Position numbers and translations under genes: made by a program
Shown: positions 19,817-29,329 of the stretch, in pieces
Layout: each line of letters starts with the position of its first letter
How positions within the stretch are numbered: the first letter of the stretch is position 1
Assembly: GCF_900103875.1 (NCBI RefSeq)
Contig: NZ_LT629705.1
Coordinates: 3,853,001-3,917,000 of the forward strand
Reading direction: 5' to 3'
Origin: Pseudomonas arsenicoxydans
Lineage (GTDB): Bacteria; Pseudomonadota; Gammaproteobacteria; Pseudomonadales; Pseudomonadaceae
Length of the DNA stretch: 64,000 nt
The notes under the pieces: model-generated
What the model was told of the DNA's origin: nothing
Database searches by the model: none
What the model saw: only the letters and a program-made list of their open reading frames with translations

Positions 19817-20029
19817 GGTTTCCCTCTTCCTTGGTTGTGTTAGGCAATCAATGCGCAGCGGGCAGCGAATCAGCACCCTCTAAACACATTGACGGCTTCA
19901 CTGTAGGCGGGAGGAGCAGGACGGCGAAGTATCTCGGCGTTACAGACGGGAGGGTCATGAACCGGGTGCAAACCTTGAAGGTAACAGTCAGCGTAACGGG
20001 GTTGTATCAAGTGAGTCGGCGCTATGAAA

Positions 20030-20059
20030 CGGTGGGGCGGCCGTTTGACCGCCCCACCG
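20030..20059 (-). terminator. Strong hairpin after the 82-residue gene
   Basis: CGGTGGGGCGG (20030-20040) pairs with CCGCCCCACCG (20049-20059), 11-bp stem, 8-nt loop, 5 bp beyond the stop codon. A terminator without a long T-tract. Confidence 0.65.
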
Positions 20060-20064
20060 TGGCC

Positions 20065-20313
20065 TCAATGCGCCGGTGTGCTCACCTTCGCGTCGGCCCA
20101 GACGAAGTTCCAGCTGGTGCGCTTGCCTTTGGCAATCTCGATCAGCTTGTTCTCATACACAGTTTGATTGACCGTGCCGGTGTAGGTCAGCTTGCGCGCG
20201 GCGTTGGTCCCGGTGACCTCGCCCGGTTTGCCGCCAGACTCGACCATGGCTTTTTTCAGATCGGCTTCCGACGGGGCACTGCTCTGGTTCTTTTCAACGG
20301 TTACGAAACTCAT
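20065..20313 (-). CDS. Small unknown protein, 82 residues
   Basis: Begins MSFVTVEKNQSSAPSEADLKKAM after AGAGGTGACACC. Soluble and charged, ending WNFVWADAKVSTPAH. No recognised domain. A strong hairpin follows directly. Same strand as, and upstream of, the unknown 247-residue gene, separated by 248 bp. Confidence 0.7.
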   Translation of the reverse strand: MSFVTVEKNQSSAPSEADLKKAMVESGGKPGEVTGTNAARKLTYTGTVNQTVYENKLIEIAKGKRTSWNFVWADAKVSTPAH

Positions 20314-20505
20314 GGTGTCACCTCTTCCGTGATGGGGGGATCGGCGCACAGCAGGGCCGATGAGACCTCTCGTCCCCGCCAGCACACCGAAGGCCTTACT
20401 TTATTGGCCTGTCGAGCGACGCAGAAGTGACAACACGGTCGCTGAGGTAACAACACGCAACCAGGCTGATCGACTGATGTAACAGCGACGTATCAGCCAG
20501 CGTCG

Positions 20506-20931
20506 TCACTGCGCTTTCCAGTGACCACCCCCCGACTCGCAATCAATCCTGGCCTGGTTCAAGTGTTCCGCATCGTAGTAATACGTGGTGACTTGAGCAT
20601 TGTCGGGAATGTTGAAAGAGGTGCTGTTCTTGTCCTTGCTGGTGGAATGAGGATTGGCCAGCGATTCCTGGGTCAGCGTCGCAATGCAGGTGGCCTGATA
20701 GTGGTCGCCGCACTGTTCGACTTTTTTCTTGGTGCTGGTCAGCATGTCCTTGCTTTCGTTGCTGCATGACCAATCGATGGCGTTGACCGGCATGCCCTCG
20801 TACTCATAGCAACTATGGGATTCGATGACCGGAACGGAAGGGCTTTGAGAGCGGGTCAGGACATCGCAACCTTCAGCGAAGACCAGGGCGGGGCAAAGGC
20901 AGGCGAGCAGAAACAGCCATTTACTGTTCAT
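20506..20931 (-). CDS. Secreted cysteine-containing protein, unknown
   Basis: A 141-residue protein with signal peptide NSKWLFLLACLCPALVFAEG and seven or so Cys in the mature part (GCDVLTRS, HSCYEYEG, DWSCSNES, EQCGDHYQATCIATL, RIDCESGG), so a disulfide-bonded periplasmic or secreted protein. The start used is the ATG at 20931, after AGAGGAAATCCCG; an upstream start would hide the signal peptide. No known family. Confidence 0.75.
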   Translation of the reverse strand: MNSKWLFLLACLCPALVFAEGCDVLTRSQSPSVPVIESHSCYEYEGMPVNAIDWSCSNESKDMLTSTKKKVEQCGDHYQATCIATLTQESLANPHSTSKDKNSTSFNIPDNAQVTTYYYDAEHLNQARIDCESGGGHWKAQ

Positions 20932-21103
20932 CGGGATTTCCTCTCCAATGGCACTGCTCGTGGCAACGATCAGCGCTGATAGGGTTTCGAAAACACGATG
21001 CGGCCCGCGGTTCAATTCGTTTGATGATCAGCAACTGCAACGGACCCAGGGTGCGTTCCGTCAGGAAGAGCCCCCTCCCGGAAGGGAGAGGGCGCTTGTC
21101 CGT

Positions 21104-22780
21104 TCAAGTGTGGTGAATTTCCCGATCCTTGGTTTCCGGCAGGAAGAAGGTGCCAAGAATGGCCGTCATCACGGCGATGACGATCGGATACCACAGCCCA
21201 TAGTAGATATCCCCCGTGGCCGCGACCATGGCGAACGCCACCGTCGGCAGGAAGCCGCCGAACCAGCCGTTGCCGATGTGGTAGGGCAGCGACATCGAGG
21301 TGTAGCGGATGCGCGCCGGGAACAGTTCCACCAGCCAGGCGGCAATCGGGCCGTAGACCATGGTCACGTAGATCACCAGGATCGTCAGGAGCAGCAACAC
21401 CATCGGGTAATTGGTCTTGGCCGGGTCGGCCTTCTCGGGGTAGCCGGCGTCCTTGAGTGCTGTGCCAAGCGTGGCGGCGAAGGCGTCGTTCCTGGTCTTG
21501 AAGTCGGCGGCCGGCATGCCGGTGCCCTCGAAGCTCTGAATGACTCTATCGCCGATGCGCACTTGCGCGACGGTGCCCGGTTCAGCCTTGAGGTTCTTGT
21601 AGGGGATGGCCCGTTTCGCCAGTACGGTCTTGGCGAGGTCGCAGGAACTGGTGAATTTGGCTTTGCCCACCGGGTCGAACTGGAACGAGCACAGCGCAGG
21701 ATCCGCCACCACCGTGACCGGGTTCTTCTCCTGGGCGATGAACACGTCGGGGTTACCGTATTGGGTCAACGCATGGAAGATCGGGAAGTAGGTCACCGCC
21801 GCCAGGATGCAGCCGGCCATGATGATCCCTTTGCGCCCGATCCGGTCGGACAGGCTGCCGAAGATGACGAAGAACGGCGTGCCGATCAGCAGCGAACCGG
21901 CAATCAGCAGGTTGGCGGTCTGTGGGTCGATCTTCAGTGTCTGCAGCAGGAAGAACAGCGCATAGAACTGCCCGGTGTACCAGACGACAGCCTGGCCGGC
22001 GGTGCCGCCGAGCAGCGCCATGATGACGATCTTGAGGTTCTCCCAGCGAGCGAAGGACTCGGTCAGCGGCGCCTTGGAGGACTTGCCCTCGGCTTTCATT
22101 CTCAGGAACACCGGCGACTCGCTGAGTTGCAGGCGGATGTACACCGAGACGATCAGCAACAGGATCGACAGCAGGAACGGAATCCGCCAGCCCCAGGCCT
22201 CGAAGGCTTCGGTGCCCAGCGCGGTGCGGCAGGCGAGGATCACCAGCAGCGAGAGAAACAGTCCAAGGGTGGCCGTGGTTTGAATCCACGAGGTGAAGTA
22301 GCCGCGCCGGCCCTTTGGTGCATGTTCGGCCACGTAGGTCGCCGCGCCGCCGTACTCACCGCCCAGCGCCAGGCCTTGCAGCAGGCGCAGGGTGATCAGG
22401 ATGATCGGCGCCGCCACGCCGATGGTTGCGTAGCCGGGCAGGAAGCCCACCACAGCCGTGGACAGACCCATGATGACAATGGTGATGAGGAAGGTGTGCT
22501 TGCGCCCGATCATGTCGCCCAGTCGGCCGAACACGATGGCACCGAAAGGACGTACGGCGAAGCCCGCGGCGAAGGCGAGCAGCGCGAAGATGAACGAGGT
22601 CGTCTCGTTGACGCCGGCGAAGAAGTGCTTGGCGATAATCGCCGCGAGGGAACCGTACAGGTAGAAGTCATACCATTCGAACACGGTGCCCAGGGAGGAG
22701 GCGAAAATGACCTTGCGCTCCTCTTTGGTGATTCCGTGGTTGGGCACGCGGCCCGCGGTTGCACTGTCGATTGCGGCCAT
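21104..22780 (-). CDS. MHS-family MFS transporter with cysteine-containing loop
   Basis: A 558-residue metabolite:H+ symporter of the ProP/KgtP/ShiA type. SSLGTVFEWYDFYLYGSLA opens TM1, GRLGDMIGRKHTF is the MFS loop 2-3 motif, LRLLQGLALGGEYGGAATY lies in TM4, and LPYHIGNGWFGGFLP near the C-terminus. It is about 100 residues longer than standard MHS carriers because of an extra segment after TM8 or so (DPALCSFQFDPVGKAKF, SSCDLAKTVLAKR) with two Cys. A paralogue with the same insert is at 49750. Substrate unknown, probably an organic acid or betaine. Confidence 0.87.
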   Translation of the reverse strand: MAAIDSATAGRVPNHGITKEERKVIFASSLGTVFEWYDFYLYGSLAAIIAKHFFAGVNETTSFIFALLAFAAGFAVRPFGAIVFGRLGDMIGRKHTFLITIVIMGLSTAVVGFLPGYATIGVAAPIILITLRLLQGLALGGEYGGAATYVAEHAPKGRRGYFTSWIQTTATLGLFLSLLVILACRTALGTEAFEAWGWRIPFLLSILLLIVSVYIRLQLSESPVFLRMKAEGKSSKAPLTESFARWENLKIVIMALLGGTAGQAVVWYTGQFYALFFLLQTLKIDPQTANLLIAGSLLIGTPFFVIFGSLSDRIGRKGIIMAGCILAAVTYFPIFHALTQYGNPDVFIAQEKNPVTVVADPALCSFQFDPVGKAKFTSSCDLAKTVLAKRAIPYKNLKAEPGTVAQVRIGDRVIQSFEGTGMPAADFKTRNDAFAATLGTALKDAGYPEKADPAKTNYPMVLLLLTILVIYVTMVYGPIAAWLVELFPARIRYTSMSLPYHIGNGWFGGFLPTVAFAMVAATGDIYYGLWYPIVIAVMTAILGTFFLPETKDREIHHT

Positions 22781-23086
22781 GAGTCTTCTCCGTCTTTCTT
22801 GTTGTAGGCCGGAGTACCTCACTATCGTTTGCCGCACCCAGGCCCTTGGGCTGATGTCGTCGGATTACACATTGCGCGAAGCATGCGCACAGGCTGACGG
22901 CCTCGCATCGCAGCAGGCTTTCTAGAAGCATAATCGGCTTCGCGCAGATATCCACTGGCCATCCCGTTCAACCCCACGCAACCATTCGTTTGATCAATAA
23001 TCACCATCAAGGAATGCAAGTTCTGTTTTTCTGTCATGAGAGGAGGATAGCGTCATACCAAAGTCGCCTCTGAAGGAACCTGCGCG

Positions 23087-23755
23087 ATGAGAATGTCTAC
23101 CTTGCTGGCGCTTGTCGCCGTATTGACCGCCGGCGTTGCCGCCACCGTACCGGCTTACGCGGCCGATCCGGCCTGCCATTTCCTGCCGGTGGGCGACAGC
23201 ACCGCCAGCTTGCAGCGCACTCAATCGGTGGGCGTGCTCTACAGCGAGAACACCCTCAACACGATCGAATACCTTGAGCAGTACCATGCTGTGGCACTCA
23301 ACGGCGCGAAGAACCCTGCACTGGATTCGCGCATCAGCAACGCCTTCGTCAAGAGTTCCGATCCGACACTGGCGATCAATTGGCTCAAGGGCTCGCTGCA
23401 AAAAGAATTTGCCTCGGTGACCGTCTACGACAGCCTCGACGCAGTGGTGCAAGCCCATCCGGACGTCGTGGTGATGCTGGACACCTACAGCCGCCTGGTG
23501 TCCAAACGCAACAACCAGGTCGAAGCGCGCTTCCTCGCCAAGTTCTACGACTCGAACTTGCAATACATCGGCAAGGCCGAAGGCTCACGGGAACAACAGA
23601 TGCCTTCGGTCTGGGTGCATGGCAAGGCCGCTCCGGAGATCGCTGCGCAGATTGACCAGCAAAACGGGGTGCAGGTCGATGCGTTGAAGCAGTTCGATGC
23701 TTCGCTGAAGGTGTTGGTGACATCCGCAAGCAAGGGTCAGGTTGCCTCTAACTGA
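23087..23755 (+). CDS. Periplasmic protein of unknown function
   Basis: A 222-residue protein with a clear signal peptide (STLLALVAVLTAGVAATVPAYA). The mature part (VTVYDSLDAVVQAHPDVVVMLDTYSR in pieces; AEGSREQQMPSVWVHGKAAPEIAAQI) looks like an alpha/beta fold. Start ATG at 23087 has AAGGA 9 nt upstream. No family recognised. It is convergent with the DUF1906 gene, only 15 bp apart. Confidence 0.7.
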   Translation: MRMSTLLALVAVLTAGVAATVPAYAADPACHFLPVGDSTASLQRTQSVGVLYSENTLNTIEYLEQYHAVALNGAKNPALDSRISNAFVKSSDPTLAINWLKGSLQKEFASVTVYDSLDAVVQAHPDVVVMLDTYSRLVSKRNNQVEARFLAKFYDSNLQYIGKAEGSREQQMPSVWVHGKAAPEIAAQIDQQNGVQVDALKQFDASLKVLVTSASKGQVASN

Positions 23756-23770
23756 CCTTCGCTGCACCGT

Positions 23771-24649
23771 TCAACTCAACTCTTTTAGAAATGCTGAAGC
23801 CGCAAACCCATCGATCAAGCCATCACCCTGAAGATCGATACTCGACCACTCGGGATTGACCGGTTTCGCCACGACCAGCTGTCTGGGCTTCAAGCTACCC
23901 AGCACGCTGTATTCAGTGCCGGGACCACCGCGCAGTCTCAGACTGGTTCGCGATATCACCTCATGGGTGGGCGCAGAAACAGCAGTCGGGACTGACGACG
24001 TTTCGACAGGGACAACAAACGCGCCGAAATCACTCTGTTGAGGATTGATGAGGTTGTAGTCGAGCCCCAAGCCGCACAATGTGGCTTCCGGTGCCTTTTG
24101 CTGAATGTGGTAGGCGCCATTCTTTATTGCGTCTTTCGTCCCTCGAAACCCCGATGACATCGCGAGCCAGACCAGCGCGCACAAGTTGTTCTTCGACAAC
24201 GCAGCGGCGGTGGCTCCCGAGCCATAGACGCCGACCCGATAGGCTGGCTGATTGCCGGATAATTCTTCGAAGGCCCGTTGGATGCCCTGGAAAAAAGGAA
24301 TGATGCTGCCGGTGATGTCGGCGGGGCTGGCATCGAAGTCGACGGAAAAATAGATCCCCGACCCCTCGGGTTGCCCTATGTCGTTGCTGGCATAGCGATA
24401 GGCCCTGCGTCCTGCTTCATAACCTTTGGTCTCCGAGAAGTCGTCTGCGCTGTTTTGTCGTTGCTGGAACACCACGGCAATGTTCATTCCCTGGGAACAA
24501 ATGGATTGTGCTTCCATCAGCGTTAAACATTTGTCGGGAAAACTTCTTGAGTTGCTGAAGTTGTAGTAACGAATGATGGTTTGTACATTTTCTTTTGCGA
24601 GACAGCCAAGTTTCGCCGTCGTGTTATAGGGCGTGTCGATAATGAGCAT
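23771..24649 (-). CDS. DUF1906 glycoside-hydrolase-like protein with C-terminal SH3 domain
   Basis: A 292-residue protein. The N-terminal two thirds (VQTIIRYYNFSN, GMNIAVVFQQ, EGSGIYFSVDFDAS, YRVGVYGSGATAAAL) match DUF1906, an Rv2525c-type TIM-barrel related to GH25 lysozymes, with acidic residues at the barrel mouth. The C-terminal 65 residues (TSLRLRGGPGTEYSVLGSLKPRQL) form a bacterial SH3 domain typical of cell-wall binding. There is no signal peptide, so export would need another route, such as a phage-like or type VI system. The ATG at 24649 is used since AGAGGAC sits 8 nt upstream. Confidence 0.82.
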   Translation of the reverse strand: MLIIDTPYNTTAKLGCLAKENVQTIIRYYNFSNSRSFPDKCLTLMEAQSICSQGMNIAVVFQQRQNSADDFSETKGYEAGRRAYRYASNDIGQPEGSGIYFSVDFDASPADITGSIIPFFQGIQRAFEELSGNQPAYRVGVYGSGATAAALSKNNLCALVWLAMSSGFRGTKDAIKNGAYHIQQKAPEATLCGLGLDYNLINPQQSDFGAFVVPVETSSVPTAVSAPTHEVISRTSLRLRGGPGTEYSVLGSLKPRQLVVAKPVNPEWSSIDLQGDGLIDGFAASAFLKELS

Positions 24650-25032
24650 GATCAATGTCCTCTGGCGAGTCTTGCGCTTTTGCGATGCGGCCGAGTGAGG
24701 TCTGCTCGGCCCATTGGGTCAATGAAAAGCGCGTTTAAGGAACTCGTCAATGCAGGCACGTGCAACTTTTAACGAAAGGTGTAAGAGGTTTGAATCAGTG
24801 TTAAGCAAGTGCAACAAAGTTTGATAAAAAAATGAGATTTATGGGTTTTAGTTTCTGGCTTTATTAAAAGTTGCGCTGGAGTTAAGCAACTTTTTGGCGA
24901 TATTTTTTATGGGCGCTCACCGATAAGTGGGCTGGAGGGTGGTGGCCAAACAACACATCGTTTTCCCGAATCCATTGTTTTTGGATCGTCGCTTGGCTAA
25001 TCTCGCACAAACACGCAAAAACAGGCATTAAC
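24650..25032. other. 383-bp AT-rich divergent intergenic region
   Basis: No gene seen. The part at 24770-24920 is clearly AT-rich (runs such as gataaaaaaatgag and ttattaaaag), likely holding the promoters of the divergent DUF1906 and DeoR genes. The tandem caaacacgcaaaaacaggc just before the DeoR start is A-rich but shows no clear operator. Confidence 0.5.
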
Positions 25033-25821
25033 ATGCAAGATCAGCATTCGGCAGTCGAGCTTCCTTCGGTGCGTCGGCAAAAAATCCTCCTGCTCCTGGA
25101 GCGAGACGGCAAGGTCATGGCTTCGGAGTTGAGCCAGCATTTTGCCGTTTCCGAAGACACCATCCGCCGCGACCTAGCGGAGCTGCACGCCGCTGGCCTG
25201 GTGCAGCGCGTGCATGGTGGGGCGTTGCCTCGTCCGAAGGACACCGGCAAGGACTTCTTTACCCGGGTGAACGAAACCGATGAGGTGAAAACCCGCCTGG
25301 CGCAACTCGCGGCCAGTCGAGTGCGCAACGGCCAGATCGTGGTGTTCGATTCGGGCAGCACTACGCTGCAGATCGCCCGGTCGTTGCCCTCGGACATTGT
25401 CATCACGGCTATAACGGCATCGCCAATGATCGCCATCACGTTGGCCGAATACCCCGGCATCAAGGTGATCCTGGCCGGTGGCCAACTCAACCCGGCGACG
25501 ATGTCTGCCAGCGGACATGAAACGCTGCGACTGATCGATGGCATCAAGGCTGATCTGCTGTTCACCGGGGTCTGTGCGATCCACCCGGAAGTCGGCATCA
25601 GCTCGCTGCATTTCGATGAGGTGCCGATAAAGCTGGCGATGCTCGACAGCGCGTCCCATGTGGTGGCGGTGACAACCGCGGACAAACTGGGGGCGGTCGA
25701 GCCTTTTGTGGTCGCGCCGTGCAATCGTATTCACACGCTGATCACCGAGCGGCATGTCGCCTCGGGTGATGTCGGGGACTATCGAAAGCTTGGCCTGGAA
25801 GTGGTGCAAACGGACGATTGA
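25033..25821 (+). CDS. DeoR family transcriptional regulator
   Basis: A 262-residue repressor-type regulator: N-terminal helix-turn-helix (RRQKILLLLERDGKVMAS, FAVSEDTIRRDLAELHAAGLVQRVHGGAL) and a DeoR C-terminal sensor domain (FDSGSTTLQIARSL, KVILAGGQLNP, DLLFTGVCAIHPEVGIS, ADKLGAVEPFVVAP). The family normally senses phosphorylated sugars and controls adjacent catabolic genes, but no sugar gene lies next to it here, so its targets are elsewhere or it controls itself. Confidence 0.92.
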   Translation: MQDQHSAVELPSVRRQKILLLLERDGKVMASELSQHFAVSEDTIRRDLAELHAAGLVQRVHGGALPRPKDTGKDFFTRVNETDEVKTRLAQLAASRVRNGQIVVFDSGSTTLQIARSLPSDIVITAITASPMIAITLAEYPGIKVILAGGQLNPATMSASGHETLRLIDGIKADLLFTGVCAIHPEVGISSLHFDEVPIKLAMLDSASHVVAVTTADKLGAVEPFVVAPCNRIHTLITERHVASGDVGDYRKLGLEVVQTDD

Positions 25822-25836
25822 GCCAGGGACGCGCTA

Positions 25837-25905
25837 TCAGCCGTGGCCCAGGGCGATGGCAAAGGACACGACGATCAAACACGCAAATGCAAAATTTATG
25901 TTCAT
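25837..25905 (-). CDS. Possible 22-residue hydrophobic peptide
   Basis: MNINFAFACLIVVSFAIALGHG, a single hydrophobic helix, preceded by CGGACGAAAGCTTC. It lies just after, and convergent to, the DeoR gene. Very short, so it may be chance; it is listed because it is a good membrane-helix candidate with a plausible ribosome site. Confidence 0.35.
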   Translation of the reverse strand: MNINFAFACLIVVSFAIALGHG

Positions 25906-26035
25906 GAAGCTTTCGTCCGAAATTATTAGAAGTGGCGCTATCTTGAACATGCCGCTGAAAAATAAAAAATTCGGCTTCATGATGTAAAAGATCGAAGGAA
26001 TTGATAGTTGCGCAAGCCACACCTACAAGCCCCTC

Positions 26036-26078
26036 CTGTAGGAGCTGTCGAGTGAAACGAGGCTGCGATCTTTTGACC
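26036..26078. repeat. REP-like unit, 'gtcgagtgaaacgaggctgcgat' family
   Basis: tgtaggagctgtcgagtgaa...ggctgcgatcttttgacc, inverse orientation to the copy at 2903. Lies 15 bp before the dienelactone hydrolase stop codon. Confidence 0.75.
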
Positions 26079-26092
26079 TCAAAGCATCGACG

Positions 26093-26980
26093 CTACACCA
26101 AGTATTTACGAAACCAGGCCACCGTCCTGTCCCACGCGAGTTTCGCTGCGGCTTCATCATAACGAGGTGTGGAGTCGTTATGAAAACCATGATTGCAGCC
26201 GGGATAGATATACGCCTCGTATGTCTTGCCCGCCGCTTTCAACGCTTTTTCATACGCCGGCCAGCCTTCATTGATGGCTTTGTCCAGTTCACCGTAATGC
26301 AGCAGCAGTGGCGCCTTGATCTTCGGCACATCTTCGGCCTTGGGCTGGCGGCCATAGAAGGGCACGGCGGCAGCCAACTCTGGATACGCCACGGCAGCGG
26401 CGTTGGCGACACCGCCGCCATAGCAGAAACCGGTAATCCCGACCTTGCCCGTGGCGCCATCCAGTTTCATCAGCCATTCAATGGCGGCGAAAAAATCATT
26501 CATGAGCTTTTCAGGATCGACAGTCGCTTGTAACTCGCGGCCTTTGTCGTCATTGCCGGGATAACCTCCCACCGAACTCAGGCCGTCAGGGGCGAGTGCA
26601 ATAAATCCCGCTTTGGCGACGCGCCGGGCGACGTCTTCGATGTAGGGGTTGAGCCCACGGTTTTCATGCACGACCAGCACCGTCGGCACTTTGCCGGTGG
26701 CTTTGGCCGGACGCACCAGATAGCCACGGACATTGCCATGGCCTTTGGGTGAGGGGTAGCTGATGTACTCGGCGAGGATGTCCGGGTCAGTGAACTCCAC
26801 TTGTTCGGCCAACGCGTAATTGGGGCTCAGAGTCGCGAGCAGAGCACTGGCCGTCAGGCCGCCCAAGGTGAACAGCGCCGCCCGGTCAAGAAACTCGCGC
26901 CGATTGATTTTGCCGTGGGCGTAATAGTCGTAGAGCTCAAGCAGTTCCGGGGCGAAGTCTTTGGCGGTCAGGCGTTCCAT
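26093..26980 (-). CDS. Dienelactone hydrolase family protein (YghX-like)
   Basis: An alpha/beta hydrolase of 295 residues. The nucleophile motif is [11 protein letters not shown] (Cys), with C-terminal [11 protein letters not shown] supplying His and [14 protein letters not shown] the acidic region. The N-terminus has [33 protein letters not shown], an export-like segment with RRxF, characteristic of YghX-type proteins. The ATG at 26980 is preferred over one at 26995, because GGGAAG lies upstream of it only. Natural substrate unknown. No linked genes. Confidence 0.85.
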   Translation of the reverse strand: MERLTAKDFAPELLELYDYYAHGKINRREFLDRAALFTLGGLTASALLATLSPNYALAEQVEFTDPDILAEYISYPSPKGHGNVRGYLVRPAKATGKVPTVLVVHENRGLNPYIEDVARRVAKAGFIALAPDGLSSVGGYPGNDDKGRELQATVDPEKLMNDFFAAIEWLMKLDGATGKVGITGFCYGGGVANAAAVAYPELAAAVPFYGRQPKAEDVPKIKAPLLLHYGELDKAINEGWPAYEKALKAAGKTYEAYIYPGCNHGFHNDSTPRYDEAAAKLAWDRTVAWFRKYLV

Positions 26981-27121
26981 CGGTGCGCTTCCCATGGGTT
27001 CAGGCTTTGAATCAGTAAAGCAGGGTTTAGCACACTGGAAAGCTCATTCACCCGCGCACCGCATCGTTCGCCACAACCCGGCCAGATCGCCGGGTGTGGA
27101 TCACACACTTACCTCAGCTCA

Positions 27122-28885
27122 TCAATGCCCGCCCACCACCATATGGCTGAACGGTGCGACATACGCCTGCAACGTGACCAGACCACCGACCAGAATCGCC
27201 AGGATGATGGAGTGGAAGAACACGTAGCGCAGGATTTCCCCTTCATGCCCGTACCAGCGAGTCGCCGTGGACGCCACCACGATCGACTGGGCGTCGACCA
27301 TTTTGCCCATGACCCCACCGGAGCTGTTGGCCGCGGCCATCAACACCGGGCTGAGTCCCAGTTGTTCGGACGTCACCCGTTGCAAGCCGCCAAACAGCAC
27401 GTTGGAGGCCGTGTCCGAGCCGGTCAAGGCGACGCCGAGCCAGCCGAGCAGGGTGCCGAACATGGGGTAGAAGATGCCGGTGGCGGCGAAGGCCAGGCCC
27501 ATGGTCGCGTCCAGTCCCGAGTAGCGGGTGAGGAAGCCCAGGGCCAACATCGCCGCGATGGTGATCAGCGAATAGCGCACCACCCATAGCGTTCGCAGGT
27601 ATTGGCGGGCCAGTTGCGGGATCGAATAGCCCATCAGCAGCCCGCCGACGATGGCCGCCAGGAGGATGCCGCTGCCAGTGCTGGTGAACCAGGTGAATTT
27701 GTAGATCGCTTCCTCGGTTTTTGGTGCAGGCACCACCGGTGGAACCTTCTCGACTTGCAGGTGCAAGGTGGTGAAGGTCACGGCCGGGGCGAACAGCGGA
27801 TTGGCTTCGCGCAACGGTTTGCCTTGTGGGTCGAGCTTGGCCGATTGGGTGGCCGGGTCGATCGCCGGGCGAGTGTCGAACATGTTTTTGAAGCCTTGGG
27901 TGCCCCAGGCGAAAACGAAGACCGTGAGGATGATCCACGGCATCCACGCACGCATCACCGCCGGTTTTGCATCGCTGGCAAACGTGCCGCTGACTTCGGG
28001 TTTCTGCTCATGTTCGGCATCGATTTTTGAAGTATCGACACGCCCCGACAGCGCGGCGGAAGTGTGGATCGTTGCCGGTTTCCAGACTTTCAGGAACAAG
28101 GTCAGGCAGGCCATGGAGATCAGCGCGGCGATCACGTCGACCAGCATCGGCCCGTGGTAGTTGGACACCAGGAACTGCGGCACGGCAAAGCTGACACCGG
28201 CGACCATGATGGCCGGCCAGATTTCCAGCATCTTGCGCCAACCGGCAAAGGCCCAGATCAGCCAGAACGGCACCAGCACCGAGAAGAATGGCAATTGCCG
28301 GCCGACCATCATCGACAGTTCCATTTCATCCAGCCCGGTCACCTTGGCGAGGGTGATGATGGGCGTGCCCAAGGCGCCGAACGCCACGGGCGCAGTGTTG
28401 GCGATCAACGCCAGGCCGGAGGCCGCCAGGGGCGAGAAACCCAGGCCGATCAGGATTGCGCCGGTCACCGCCACCGGCGTGCCGAACCCGGCAGCGCCTT
28501 CGAAGAAAGCACCGAAACAGAAGGCAATCAGCAGCAATTGCAGGCGTCGGTCGTCGGTGATGCGCGCGAGGGAATCCTGCAACACTTTGAACGAGCCGTT
28601 CTCAGTGGTCAGCCGGTGCAGAAAGATGATGTTGAGCACGATCCAGCCAATCGGCAGCAGGCCGTTGGCGGCGCCGAATAGCGCCGCCGTGCCGGCCATG
28701 TTCGCGGGCATGCCGAAGGCGAAGATGGCGATCAACAAGGCAGAACCAAGGGCCAGCAATGCCGCCAGATGCGCCTTGATATGGAAAAACGCAAGGGATG
28801 CCAGCATCACCACAACCGGCACTGCGGCCATAATGGTTGAGAGCACCGGGTTGCCAAAGGGATCGTAGACTTGCTGCCAGACCAT
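27122..28885 (-). CDS. lldP: L-lactate permease
   Basis: A 587-residue LctP-family lactate:H+ symporter with about 13 helices. Signatures: MVWQQVYDPFGNPVLSTIMAA at the start, FCFGAFFEGAAGFGTPVAVTGA, LIANTAPVAFGALGTPI, and GSDTASNVLFGGLQ near the end. A hydrophilic cytoplasmic or periplasmic loop lies around residues 300-420 and makes it slightly long for the family. AGAGGTGGAAC precedes the start. In most Pseudomonas lldP precedes lldD and dld; here the FMN lactate dehydrogenase gene lies 20 kb away at 48499. Confidence 0.93.
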   Translation of the reverse strand: MVWQQVYDPFGNPVLSTIMAAVPVVVMLASLAFFHIKAHLAALLALGSALLIAIFAFGMPANMAGTAALFGAANGLLPIGWIVLNIIFLHRLTTENGSFKVLQDSLARITDDRRLQLLLIAFCFGAFFEGAAGFGTPVAVTGAILIGLGFSPLAASGLALIANTAPVAFGALGTPIITLAKVTGLDEMELSMMVGRQLPFFSVLVPFWLIWAFAGWRKMLEIWPAIMVAGVSFAVPQFLVSNYHGPMLVDVIAALISMACLTLFLKVWKPATIHTSAALSGRVDTSKIDAEHEQKPEVSGTFASDAKPAVMRAWMPWIILTVFVFAWGTQGFKNMFDTRPAIDPATQSAKLDPQGKPLREANPLFAPAVTFTTLHLQVEKVPPVVPAPKTEEAIYKFTWFTSTGSGILLAAIVGGLLMGYSIPQLARQYLRTLWVVRYSLITIAAMLALGFLTRYSGLDATMGLAFAATGIFYPMFGTLLGWLGVALTGSDTASNVLFGGLQRVTSEQLGLSPVLMAAANSSGGVMGKMVDAQSIVVASTATRWYGHEGEILRYVFFHSIILAILVGGLVTLQAYVAPFSHMVVGGH

Positions 28886-29092
28886 GTTCCACCTCTGCTT
28901 TTTATTGTTGGTAGTGCAGGCCCCGGGCGGGGTTGGTGGAATGGAGTATAGGTGGCATTGCGCCGCTGTCCTGTGAGGCTCGTGGCCGGTAAAACCGCCT
29001 GCCAGCGTCCCGCGATAATCCCGGTCGAACTTCTACTACGCTCAGAAAGAATGACGGCAAACCCTGCTATCCACGACGAGAGGGAGACAGCG

Positions 29093-29329
29093 ATGACTGA
29101 ACGCCATGAGAAGCACAAGGAAACGCTTTCCAATGGATGCAAGATCGAGGTGAGAGCCGAGATATTGGGGGACGGCTCCCTGAAAATGTTCATCGGCGTT
29201 TACCGGCCGGACGGCTCGGTGATTGAAGAGGACGAGCATCCGTCCCCGCACTTGCTGGACCTCGAAGGGGCCATGGATTGGGCCATCGACATAGCCAAAG
29301 GCATCGGTAACAAACAACACACGTTGTAA
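29093..29329 (+). CDS. Small conserved-looking protein, 78 residues
   Basis: Begins MTERHEKHKETLSNGCKIEV after GAGGGAGACAGCG, a good ribosome site. Acidic, one short beta-rich domain (LKMFIGVYRPDGSVIEEDEH, AMDWAIDIAKGIGNKQ). No signal peptide. Family not recognised. Confidence 0.7.
   Translation: MTERHEKHKETLSNGCKIEVRAEILGDGSLKMFIGVYRPDGSVIEEDEHPSPHLLDLEGAMDWAIDIAKGIGNKQHTL

Noticed and set aside
20948..22807. 619-codon plus-strand open frame
   Set aside because: It is exactly antisense to the MHS transporter and has the Gln/His/Arg/Asp-rich composition of a GC-rich antisense shadow.
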